A stretch of DNA of 64,000 nucleotides from Mugil cephalus (Eukaryota > Chordata > Actinopteri > Mugiliformes > Mugilidae). Shown piece by piece: positions 40,005 to 50,363 of the stretch. A program made the translations under genes and the position numbers. How positions within the stretch are numbered: the stretch's first letter is position 1; each line of letters begins with the position of its first letter. The stretch lies in assembly GCF_022458985.1 (NCBI RefSeq), contig NC_061775.1, forward strand, positions 28,160,819-28,224,818, written 5' to 3'. The notes under the pieces were generated by a model. It was given only the letters and a program-made list of their open reading frames with translations. It searched no databases and had not been told where the DNA came from.

Positions 40005-42259
40005 ATGATGAGGTGAGGAGCGACTTCTTTTATTCATTACTGTTTGTTCAAAGGTTTAGAGACAGAAAATCATCCGTGTGTTATGAATGTGTCATTGGTT
40101 TATTTACTTCATTCTTTTATTTCATTTCTTTGTTTCTCATTTCCTTTTCACATCTTTATCATTTCCTTTTCACCTTCCATTTCCTCCTTTCTTTGCTCCA
40201 TTTATGATTTTCTCAGCATTTCTCAACATAGTTTAAAAGTTTCAAAGTCAGCTTTATTGTCAGCTCTGACACACACTCTATGTGGCACACATACGCAGGA
40301 CTGAAATGTTATTTCCTTGAAGATCTACGGTGCAACACCTTAAACATAAAACGTACTCCAGAGTCCTGAGTGAGTTTGTGCAGAACAGGGAGAGAGTGGA
40401 TCTTCCTGGCAGCCTGGTGGAGGAAGCTGTCCTTTAGTCTGCTCCTCCTGGTCCTGGTCCTGGTCCTGGTCCTGGTCCTGGTCCTGGTCCTGGTCCTGGT
40501 CCTGGTCCTGGTCCTGGTCTCGTCCATGATGGCAGCAGACTGACGAGAGGCACTGATTATCTTCTCAGCTGCTTTCACTATGTGCTGGAGCATCTTAGGG
40601 CAGGACGTGTTGCAGGAACCTAACCACAGTCTCAATGGCGCAGTAGTCCAGGAGAGGTACTCTGTGACGTGGAACTTGATGCTGCTCACCCTCCCACAGT
40701 TCTCATGAAGTAAACAACCATAACAACTGAATTTCCTGACGTCCTGGTGGATGAAGTCCTTGAGTCCTAGAATTGATCCGATGCATGATGAGCTCATCTA
40801 CTACTGCCTCTTTATGACCTTCACTACTTTTTAGAGCATATTATTTTAACATTATTCTTGTTTTTAATGTTTTTCCATCAGTGCTGCTGAGACTAAGTCG
40901 ACCCTGGAGTCCAGACTGGATGCCCTGCAGAGCCACTTCACCTGGGACCTGATCTTTGGAAAGTCCATCCTTGTCCGTCTCAGGGACACGCTGAAGGACA
41001 TCGGCACAGATGAAAGAAACTTCTGGCTGGGTCATGTTTACAACCTGCAGGGGTTCGTCCACTATCACATGGGATTAGTTGAAGAGGCCCAGAGTTTCCT
41101 CAGCAAGGCCACCGAGGCTTTCCATCAGATTAGGAAGGGGGACTCAGATGAGGGTCCCTGGTTGTTGGTGAACTATGGGAACCTGGCTTGGCTGCACCAC
41201 TACCTGGGTGAGGAGGAGGAGAGTGAGTCTTACCTGTCAAAGGTGGACGGCCTCATGAAGGAGTACCCATCTCCATCCGAGGACGAGCTTCACCCAGAGG
41301 TCTACGCTGAAAAGGCCTGGACCCTGCTGAACTTTGGCAAAGAACAGAAGAAACAAGCTGCAGATTATTTCCAGAGAGCCATCAGGATGCAGCCGGACAT
41401 GGTGGAGTGGCAGACCAGCTACGTCCTGGGGTTGGTGAATGCCTCCAAGCACAAGACGAATCTGAGCACCGACGTCTTGGAGAAACTACGAGCAGCGACG
41501 GAGAAGGATCCAGAGAACATGTACCTCGCTGTTCACTGTCTCGAGCAAAAGGCAAAGGAAGGAGAAGACATGGAGGAGATAAAGGATGAAGCTCGTGAGC
41601 TGGCTGAAAAGATTTCAATGAATCCTGTTGGCAGCTACAGTGGAATTAAAGCAATACTGAGGCTCTACAATGTACACATTTCCTCTGATGACGCCATTAA
41701 TCTGGCAGAGGAGGCTCTGAGGAAGCATCCAGACGATCGCTACCTGAAGAGGTGTGCAGCGCTCTGCTACAAATGGAAGATCATTATCGAGAAGGACACA
41801 CTCCCAAGGAAAAGCATGATGGACAGAGCCATCAGTCTCCACAGGGACCTGATCTCGCTTTATCCCGACTCTGCTCTGGTGAAGAAGATCGACCTCGCTA
41901 GCATCTATGCCAAATCAAGTGAGGGCATGCACAAAGCGGAGCAGATCTACCAGGAGCTGCTGGAGGAGGAGATGGAGCCCTTAGAGAAGCAGATGCTCTA
42001 CAACCGTTACGCCAAATACTTGTTCTTCGACCTGCACGAGCAAAGCAAGGCAATAGATTATCTCATGAAGTCAGCAGAGATACCTCACCAGAGCTTCTAC
42101 CGTGAGAACAGCATCAAAGACTTGGAGAACATCCTGAGACGAGGAAAGAACCGACGGTGCAGCGAGATCAAGGAGTTTCTGAAAAACCTGCAGGACTATG
42201 ATCCTGTTGAAGCTTTCAATGGAAAGAAACTCAAGAACAAATCTGTTTACTTGAAGTAA
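40005..42259 (+). CDS. ifit: IFIT copy 10
   Basis: Exon 1 is 40005-40012 and exon 2 is 40882-42259, giving 461 residues. It shares the EGEDMEEIKDEAREL insertion and the basic end KLKNKSVYLK with copies 2 and 11. Own features are TWDLIFGKS, FGKEQKKQ and RLYNVHISSDDAIN (the YNVHIS piece also occurs in copy 3). The intron is short (0.87 kb) and almost filled by the antisense LINE end with its long GGTCCT run. The nearest AATAAA is at 42413-42418, since the array's usual earlier signal is changed to 'gactaaaag'. Confidence 0.93.
40230..40775 (-). mobile_element. LINE 3' end, antisense, in IFIT copy 10 intron
   Basis: Longest of the three related pieces. Minus strand keeps FVHQDV-like start codons, AAEKIISASRQSAAIMDE and RSRLKDSFLHQAARKIHSLP. 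About 13 GGTCCT units (40447-40518) expand the former coding part in frame as Arg-Thr repeats. Confidence 0.65.
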
Positions 42260-43219
42260 CGTCTAATAACAATAGACTAAAAGGGATGTTTAGAACAATT
42301 TAATGTTTTAGATCCAAACGTCCCGTGAATGTTTTTATGATATCTAGAAGTCTCTTTGGTTTGTTCTGGTGACACTTTAACTACTCTTTAACTTAAAACT
42401 GTAACTCTACTGAATAAATAGTGCTGCTGTCACATTATGAAATGATGCACAAACGTCACCTTGATGCACTTTAACAGTTTGCTGCTGATATATATATATA
42501 TATATAAATCACACCTTGATTTAAAAACCTAAGAAAAAACAGAAGCAGAAGAAATCTGCCTTTCACAACTACAGCTGTAGGTGAGCTGCACAACCATCGC
42601 TATCGTTTTGGTTGCACATCTACTCAGGTCGTTTTCACTCCAGAGCTGTTTGGTTTGCTTTAAACGAACCACAGTTTGTTTCCTCAGATAAAAATGGAAC
42701 CACGACTTGACTTCAGGACAATCGCAGACAATCAAACCCATCTCATATTAACATTTCGGAAATTCCAAGTCAGGATACGGAGGACGAAGAAGAGACGCTC
42801 ACACACACACACACGAATACACACAAAATAAATCTTAACATTCGCCTTGAAGAATGTGCGTCTAATTTACCATCTTCGGGATAATCACCTCTAAGAGAAA
42901 TGATCCCGACCTTTTAACGATCCCAAGTTGATACTACATATAAAAACCCACAGATAAGACGTCCACCAATTATCCATCAACTGACTTGTCTTACATCACA
43001 ACAGAAAGTAATATTGTTTCTGGTTTGTAGGGTGGGATCCGTTGTAAAATGCAGAGGGGAATTTGCTTGACATGTAGTGGAACAGGGCTTTTCCTGTGGA
43101 TTCATTATAAAAGACAAGAAATATAGAGAAAGTGAAATTTGTGTAGTAAGTATATTATATTATATCATATAATATACTATACTACTATTATATTGCATGC
43201 TATACTACTACTATATACT
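42260..43219. other. IFIT copy 10 3' flank and spacer
   Basis: 42260-42740 is closely matched behind copy 11 (48851-49300). It contains a TA repeat at 42490-42506 and, from 42622, the left part of a small element whose full form lies at 49225-49330. No gene seen. Confidence 0.6.
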
Positions 43220-43458
43220 GTTTATTCACAATAACACTACCATCATATCATCAGTACCACTGCCCTCATCCTACCACTGCACCTTATCCACCTACTATCT
43301 TGTATCTTGAGTTTTCTAAGTGTCTTTGTCCTATTTGTGTTTTTACCTTTGCCTTTATTTTTATACTACTATTTTTATATATTGTATTCTATTGTATTTT
43401 ATTGTACCCAATACCGGACTGCTGTGACAACCTAATTTCCCTTTGGGGATGAATAAAG

Positions 43459-43536
<78 letters not shown>
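43220..43536 (+). mobile_element. LINE 3' UTR and (TCTA)n tail
   Basis: 'accggactgctgtgacaacc' and 'tttccctttggggatgaata' are the typical 3' UTR end of fish Rex/CR1-like LINEs, followed by about 19 ATCT units (43459-43536). No coding part remains. Confidence 0.65.
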
Positions 43537-43537
<1 letters not shown>

Positions 43538-43663
43538 GAAATACGGTTAAAATATTTTGCCTGTTTTGGTCCTGTAATAAATTTGTACAGATGAGAAACT
43601 GCGCCTTTAAATCGGGTCGTTCTGTTTCACTGATGAGTTTCATTCTTCAGGTTTCATTTCGTT

Positions 43664-43903
43664 GAAATCGAGACTCAGACTGAAATGACACGAACGAGGA
43701 ACGAGGAACTTCCTGCCCGGCGTCATTTTCTCTTCCATGTTGACTCGGATCTAGTTTTGTCTCTGTCGAGGATCGTGAAGTTTTCATTCGGCTCCAAAAA
43801 ACTCTGAAGTCTCGATCTGTTCGTGTGTGTCTCGGTGCGCAGCGCAACGCGTCTGGATCCAGATCAGAACAACAACAACACAGAGACGTTAATATACAGC
43901 TGG
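43664..43903 (+). promoter_or_regulatory. Diverged promoter of IFIT copy 11
   Basis: GAAATCGAGACT at 43664-43675 is an altered ISRE-like site. The TATA-like block reads CTCCAAAAAAC (about 43792) in place of TTCTAAAAAAG. No upstream ATG remains in the 5' UTR, unlike copies 2, 3, 7, 8, 9 and 10. Confidence 0.45.
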
Positions 43904-46900
43904 ATGATGAGGTAACGATCTTCTTCTTTAATTCATTACTGTTTGTTCCACACACGTCAAAGTCAAGGCCTCCAAGATCATAGTTTATATTTATCAGAAT
44001 TTGCCCGCAGGTATTTTCCGTGCGCACCATTTACACTACAAATCCCAGACTGCATTGCAACCAGTTGAATGGGAGTGAAATAGCAGTAGTGTTTTCCACA
44101 ACTACTCCCTCCTAACTGGGATTCCGGTCAGCTGTTTCAGATGGATGAATGCATCACTGCAGCTCTGCTCTAATCTGCAGTAGTTGCTATTATTTTACAA
44201 GTTCTATTATTAAAGCAGCAGTTTGATTTGGAAGGTTTGTGAGATAATGGGCCTGTTTATTCTGACTGAGGTGTTTATAAGGAGCATTTTCATTCGGTTT
44301 GGACTTCTAAACCAATTGTATTCAGAATATTTGGCTTCATGTAAACCCAGCTTATGTCTTATTATTCTGTAAAGTCTCTGTGAATAGAAGAGAATAAAGA
44401 AACAGAAACAGGAAAAGGGTTGTGTTGTGTATCTAGTCATGTCTGTAGGTATTAGGTTATAATATACAGTAGTACAACTCAACTTACAGTATCTTTATCA
44501 CAATATATATATACTCAGTCCTGATCAGATTATATATATATATAATGCATTGCATTATGGGAATGCACAGACACACACTAAAGAACAATGCTGTTTTCAG
44601 CCATGAACAGTATGAAATGGATTTTTTTGAACAGTACACAAAGGTTAACACAAAAGTCTGTTGCAACAAACTGATAGAAATGAACAAGAAACAGTTAATT
44701 TAGTAATAAACTCTTTACTTTCTGCTAAATAATTGATAGAAGAGGATGGAGGGTTCTTCCATGGAGGGTTCCATGATAGAAGTTTGAGTGTCACCATGGT
44801 AACAGCAAGAGCCTTGTGGTGATGATGTCACAGAGTCTCTGTGTTGCCACGGTGATGATGCCACTCCTTCGATCTTGTGGAGAGGTCACAAGCCCCGCCC
44901 ACAGTTAACACAGATCAAAGACGCAGTGCCTTTGATCTCAGTGTCATCTCATGAAGAGCTTAAATAGGAACCGAGTCATCAGAGATTCACTTGATCTTCG
45001 CCAAAAAACGACGACATTCAGGTAGTTAAAAAACGTTATAACCCGTAAACCAACACATCCAAGGATATGTATCGTAACACGACACCAACAACCGTCCCAA
45101 TGGACAGAGGAACTTATTCCCAGGCTGAGGACGTCCCACAGATCACAGTGGACACAGTTCGTCCACTGATCGAATCCTTTTTCAGCAGCCTCACATCGGA
45201 CCAGTGGGAATGTTTGATATTAGGTAAACCAGACGATGTTACCACTTCTATGCTGGCACAGCTGCTCACAGAGTTGATAGTGCTCATATCCAAATCCCTA
45301 CTGGAGAAAATTAAACACAGGCATCGTATCTCTGAGGAGGTTGTCTTGACCAGCGTGGGTGACACACTTCCTCAAACCTTTGCTCAAGTCCTGGACGTTA
45401 AAGAAGAGGTCCGCTCTGAGAGCTCAGAGGCGTTGACCAGCTTAATTGCCCAAGACGTGACTGAGAGAGTCAACTCCATCCTCTCTGCTGGCGAGGACGC
45501 TGAAGAGCAGGAAGTTCAACAACACGTCACTCCCAAAGGAAGAATTAAAGCTATGGTTCGTTACATCAGCAAGATGCTGAAAGACTTTATTGGGATGATG
45601 AAGCACAAACCTCGAACAACTAAGAAGAAAAAGAAGAAAAGCGCATTAACCCCCCGAGAAGACGAAGACACTGACAAAAACTCAGAAGGTCTGGAGCCTA
45701 GAAAGACTGAGACCCAGGAGACAGCATCCAATGTTCCTGAAGAGCAATTTCCAGAGCCCACGGCTGTGGTGCTTCTAGACCCTGAAGTCAAACCAGCCCA
45801 AGACTCAGAGCAGATGGAGACCTCCTCTCTGCAGATTTCAATAGTTGAAGACGACACTGATCGGTCTGTGGATGAAGGAGACCAGGATCTGGAGGAGACA
45901 CCTGCAGCAGCAACAGCTCCAAGAAAGAGATGGTCTCTGAAAAAACTGGGTACCACATTCAGAGGCTTGTTTGTGAAACCATGTGCTCGAGAGGCATCAA
46001 CCAGAGTAACGTCACCAGACGTTACCTCTACCCGCCTCTCAGCAGAGCCCCCCACCGTGGAGACCCTTGGGCCTCAACACCAGTTACCAGAAGACAAACC
46101 AGCCCGAGGCTTTAAGCAGATGGAGCCCTCCTCTCTGGAGATCATAGTAGTTGAGGACGACACTGTTCAGTCGGAGCCAAAACTTGACGAGTCCTCAATA
46201 GACGACCTACAAAGGTGCAAAACGTGTGTCTGCACTTTTGTTGAGTGCCTGGTTTTTAGGGCCTTTGCAAAAGCAAAGATAGAATATGATTTCCACCAGT
46301 TTGAGTCCATCCGCTTCAGACTGTACAAGACAATCTGGCCTGAATTTGAGCGTGAGAATATTAACATCTCCACGGAAATGTTCATGAAGCTCGACAAGGT
46401 GGTTTGGGAGGACCTCTACAAAAGGTGGAAAAGTAGAGACGCTATTGTGTTTTTCATGGACCTAGAGCGACCAGTAATTGACAAAGTGATCTTGGCTTCT
46501 TTTAAAGAACATCTGATGGAACCTAAACGTAAAACTGGCTGGAAGTTCTTCAGTTCCCAGGTTAGTCCCAGGTAAACCATGAGGAGAGCTTCTGTTCTAG
46601 TGGTTTCTGCAAAACACAGACCAGTAGAGCAGGATTACTTATTTTATTCTGTTTCGTTCCTTTTCATTCTATTTCATTTTATTCTATTGCATTAAAAAAA
46701 ATAAAAATAAAAAATAAAGCATCAAAAAATAACATTTGAGTTCATCAATGTCTTTTATTTTTTTGTCAAACCACAGTTGAGCTAAATTTCTATTCAAACT
46801 TTTTTCTGGTAGAATAGATTAAAGGTGGTTTCATGTGTTCCACAACAGACTCTTTTCTGTCCTACGTCACCGTGGTTAGCTGGAGGCAGGAACCTGAATA

Positions 46901-48850
46901 TGAGGCTGCTCTTACCAACATGTCATCTTTATGTTTCTCCTCTAAATATTGGTCATTAGATAAGATAACGTCTAGTCTGATCCATCATGGTCTGGTTTGG
47001 ATCAGCCACCAGACAGGACAGGACAGGGACAGTCAGGTCTGCAGAGAGGATTACGGGAACTGACCTTCCCTCCATCCGGGACCTGTACCAGTGCTGAAAA
47101 GTGCTTTGTCTTCTACCATTGAGCAAAGTGACCGGAGTCAAATTCCTTGTATGTGCACTCATACCTGGCCAGTAAAGCTGATTCTGATTTCTTTGGAGTC
47201 CCAGGTAGTATCAAATGTTTAGTCAAAGCCTGTTTTTCAGATATTGAGGAGGTAGGTATCATGGCAGGGTGTACAATCTCTCCATTAGCTTTTCAATGGC
47301 AATGGAAGTGATTATTAAGGCCTTGAAATGGGTGGTAGGTGGAGAAAAGATGCAGGGAGGGCTTCACCTCCCCCCACTTACGGCCTCCATGGATGACATG
47401 ACGATTGACCTTCACTATGTTTTAGAGCAGATTATTTTAACATTACTCTTGTTTTTAATGTTTTTCCATCAGTGCTGCTGAGACTAAGTCGACCCTGGAG
47501 TCCAGACTGGACGCCCTGCAGAGCCACTTCACCTGGGACCTGGTCTTTGGAAAGTCCATCCTTGTCCGTCTCATGGACACGCTGAAGGACATCGGCACCG
47601 ATGAAAGGAACTACTGGCTGGGTCATGTTTACAACCTGCAGGGGTTCGTCCACTATCACATGGGATTAGTTGAAGAGGCCCAGAGTTTCCTCAGCAAGGC
47701 CACCGAGGCTTTCCATCAGATTAGGAAGGGGGACTCAGATGAGGGTCCCTGGTTGTTGGTGAACTATGGGAACCTGGCTTGGCTGCACCACTACCTGGGT
47801 GAGGAGGAGGAGAGTGAGTCTTACCTGTCAAAGGTGGACGCCCTCATGAAGGAGTACCCATCTCCATCCGAGGACGAGCTCCACCCAGAGGTCTACGCTG
47901 AAAAGGCCTGGACCCTGCTGCACTTTGGCAAAGACGAGAAGAAACGAGCTGCAGATTATTTCCAGAGAGCCATCAGGATGCAGCCGGACATGGTGGAGTG
48001 GCAGACCAGCTACGTCCTGGGGTTGGTGAACGCCTCCAAGCACAAGACGGGCGTAAGCGGAGGCCTCTTGGAGAAACTACGAGCAGCAACGGAGAAGGAT
48101 CCAGAGAACATGTACCTCGCTGTTCACTGTCTTGAACAAAAGGCAAAGGAAGGAGAAGACATGGAGGAGATAAAGGATGAAGCTCGTGAGCTGGCTGAAA
48201 AGATTTTAATGAATCCTGTCGGCAGCTACAGTGGCATTAAACCAATGCTGAGGCTCTACAAGGAATACTTCTCCTACAAAGACGCCATTAATCTGGCAGA
48301 GGAGGCTCTGAGGAAGCATCCAGACAATCGCTACCTGAAGAGGTGTGCAGCGCTCTGCTACAAATGGAAGATCATTTTTGACAAGGACACACTCTCAACA
48401 CCAAGCATGACGGACAGAGCCATCAGTCTCCACAAGGAACTGATCTCGCTTTATCCCTACTCTGCTCTGGTGAAGAAGATCGACCTCGCCAGCATCTATG
48501 CCAAATCAAGTGAGGGTCTGCACAAAGCAGAGCAGATCTACCAGGAGCTGCTGGAGCAGGACCTGGAGCCCTTAGAGAAGCAGATGCTCTACAACCGCTA
48601 CGCCAAATACTTGAACTTCGACCTCAATGAGCACAGCAAGTCAACAGATTATCTCATGAAGTCAGCAGAGATACCTCACCAGAGCTTCTTCCGTGAGAAC
48701 AGCATCAAAGACTTGGTTAACATCCTGAGACGAGGAAAGAACCGACGGTGTAGTGAGATCAAGGAGTTTCTGGAAAACCTGCAGGACTATGATCCTGTTG
48801 AAGCTTTCAATGAAACCAAACTCAAGAACAAATCTGTTTACTTGAAGTAA
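43904..48850 (+). CDS. ifit: IFIT copy 11
   Basis: Exon 1 is 43904-43911 with an unusual donor (gtaacg, not gtgagg); exon 2 is 47473-48850; together 461 residues. Intron 1 (3.56 kb) contains a separate 502-codon gene on the same strand. Distinctive coding changes are KKRAADYF (Arg for Gln), LSTPSMTDRAISLHKELISL and PYSALVKK (Tyr for Asp). It ends KLKNKSVYLK. Exon 2 is fully open. Whether exon 1 here is really joined to it is uncertain, given the weak promoter, altered donor and nested gene; the transcript could start elsewhere. Confidence 0.85.
44035..44058 (+). promoter_or_regulatory. ZNF143/SBF-type motif in intron 1 of copy 11
   Basis: ACTACAAATCCCAGACTGCA plus TTGC, about 125 bp after exon 1 and 1 kb before the nested gene. 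Confidence 0.5.
44059..44780. other. Intron DNA between copy 11 exon 1 and nested gene
   Basis: AT-rich; possible MITE remains around 44150-44390 ('cttcatgtaaacccagctta'), TA repeats near 44500-44545. No gene seen. Confidence 0.4.
44790..45066 (+). promoter_or_regulatory. Putative promoter of the nested 502-codon gene
   Basis: GTCACCATGGTAAC at 44790-44803 fits the RFX X-box pattern GTNRCC-N2-RGYAAC at every fixed position. A weaker half copy (GTTGCCACGGTGAT) follows near 44843, and TGATGTCA, one base off a CRE, lies near 44824. TTAAATAGG at 44960-44968 is TATA-like, about 105 bp before the ATG. Confidence 0.5.
45067..46575 (+). CDS. Uncharacterised intronless gene nested in IFIT copy 11
   Basis: 502 residues, no introns, no recognised domain. 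Residues 24-140 are mainly helical-looking (ITVDTVRPLIESFFSSLTSD). Residues 181-191 are a lysine run (TTKKKKKK) like a nuclear signal. Residues 195-380 are acidic, Ser/Thr/Pro-rich and probably disordered, with two copies of a ~30-residue unit (241-270 and 342-371) containing ISIVEDD and IIVVEDD. Residues 383-497 form a compact aromatic-rich end (KLDKVVWEDLYKRWKSRDAI). The first ATG after the TATA-like site is chosen. AATAAA is at 46713-46718. It resembles, from memory, a lineage-specific multi-copy fish family of unknown function; this needs a database search. Lack of introns could mean a retrocopy origin. Confidence 0.8.
   Translation: MYRNTTPTTVPMDRGTYSQAEDVPQITVDTVRPLIESFFSSLTSDQWECLILGKPDDVTTSMLAQLLTELIVLISKSLLEKIKHRHRISEEVVLTSVGDTLPQTFAQVLDVKEEVRSESSEALTSLIAQDVTERVNSILSAGEDAEEQEVQQHVTPKGRIKAMVRYISKMLKDFIGMMKHKPRTTKKKKKKSALTPREDEDTDKNSEGLEPRKTETQETASNVPEEQFPEPTAVVLLDPEVKPAQDSEQMETSSLQISIVEDDTDRSVDEGDQDLEETPAAATAPRKRWSLKKLGTTFRGLFVKPCAREASTRVTSPDVTSTRLSAEPPTVETLGPQHQLPEDKPARGFKQMEPSSLEIIVVEDDTVQSEPKLDESSIDDLQRCKTCVCTFVECLVFRAFAKAKIEYDFHQFESIRFRLYKTIWPEFERENINISTEMFMKLDKVVWEDLYKRWKSRDAIVFFMDLERPVIDKVILASFKEHLMEPKRKTGWKFFSSQVSPR
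46930..47192 (+). mobile_element. LINE 3' end
   Basis: + strand remains of the last codons (GQDRDSQVCREDYGN) are followed by a tail 'gccagtaaagctgattctga', the typical fish Rex/L2-like end. It lies between the nested gene and exon 2 of copy 11. Confidence 0.6.
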
Positions 48851-49055
48851 CGTCTAATAACAATAGACTAAAAGGGATGTTTAGAACAATTTAATGTTTT
48901 AGATCCAAACGTCCCGTTAATGTTTTACGCAGATATCTAGAAGTCTCTTTGGTTTTTTCTGGTGACACTTTAACTACTCTTTAACTTAAAACTTAAAACA
49001 CATTATGAAATGATGCACAAACGTCACCTTGATGCACTTTAACAGTTTGCTGCTG

Positions 49056-49086
49056 ATATATATATATATATATATGTATATATATG
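49056..49086. repeat. (TA)n repeat
   Basis: Alternating TA with one G interruption, in the same place as the shorter TA run at 42490 behind copy 10. Confidence 0.85.
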
Positions 49087-49224
49087 TTAATCCACTTTAC
49101 GCGTCAGTGTGCACACCGTGATTTATAAACCTAAGAAAAAACAGAAGCAGAAGAAATCTGCCTTTCACAATTACAGCTGTAGGTGAGCTGCACAACCATC
49201 GCTATCGTTTTGGTTGCACATCTT

Positions 49225-49330
49225 CTCAGGTCGTTTTCACTCCAGAGCTGTTTGGTTCGCTGTAAACGAACCACAGTTTGTTTCCTCAGATAAAAATGGA
49301 ACCACGTGTCAGGTGTGAAAACGACCTTAG
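49225..49330. mobile_element. 106-bp MITE
   Basis: Ends CTCAGGTCGTTTTCACTCC and GGTGTGAAAACGACCTTAG are inverted copies with two or three mismatches. The sister behind copy 10 (from 42622) has lost its right end. Confidence 0.7.
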
Positions 49331-50363
49331 AAACACATTTTCTTGACTTCAGGACATTGAAGGAAAAGCTGGAGATTGTGAGGAAAGGCTGGTTCTAGCT
49401 GGCTGGACCCAGCCGGGGAAACGTGATGGTTAGCAACTATGAGCTATGACGAGAACTCCCTATAGTTTCTTAAGTTCTGGTGATTAATATGAATTATAAT
49501 TATATTTACATCTTTTATGTATAGTCTTTTTGCTCTTTTTTTGGGTCAACATGGATGCTTCTGCTGGATTAGATGTGAGTCACGCTGGTGGCTGCAGGAA
49601 GGGAGAGGAAGCTATTAGACCTGTACTGAGTGAGTTCCTTGCTTTAGTAAAGACATTCATGTTTTATGTTTTATGTTTTTAATGAAGGGCATGAAAATCC
49701 CCAGCCCTCCACTGACTGGGTCCAACCAATCGGAGACACGTGGTTGGACATTAAGTTCCAGATTACATGTAGGACTATACTGTTACATCACTACATTAAG
49801 CCCCGCCCCCAAATTATCCGATTGGCTCTGCAGATCTTTGATCCCAATGGAGACTCCAGATAAACTTTACTCCCAAAAAGTTTGTTTTCCAGAGTAAATC
49901 CATCCACTAACGCTAATAAATAGCCTCTAGGCTAACACAGGTTAGCAGGTTTTTTCCATTTTGTTAATGTGCAGTGAAGTAGCTGCGTGATTGATATTTG
50001 TTGTTTGTTCTAAATGAAAATAAACGAGAAAACAAAACTCTTGACTGATGAATCAGGGTTTTTATTTATAACAAACATCAGAATCTGTTCAGATTAAACT
50101 GAACTTTCTTTCCTTCCACAGATCCTAAAATAATCCTCAGGAAAAACGGGAACGTACAATTAGACTTTCGTCTCAGAGGCTTTGAACCAGAGTTTGAGGC
50201 CGAAGAGGAATCAGGTCCATGATCAACGTGTCACTGGTCCGGTTTCTTTCTTAAAAAAGACAATTCAAACTGTATCTGTAAGTAAATCTGAGGCAAAATC
50301 TTTAAGGTTTAAAAAAAAAACTGAAGAAAAAAAGACGTCAAGACAAAAAATTAAAAAAAAAAA

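Larger units (their letters stand above)
48851..50363. other. Last IFIT 3' flank and array boundary
   Basis: Matches the copy 10 flank up to about 49300. 50041-50160 repeats the spacer block that normally lies upstream of an IFIT promoter ('cagaatctgttcagattaaa', 'cacagatcctaaaataatcc'), but no exon 1 follows. Array similarity ends at about 50160, some 200 bp before the prpf38a stop codon. Confidence 0.65.
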
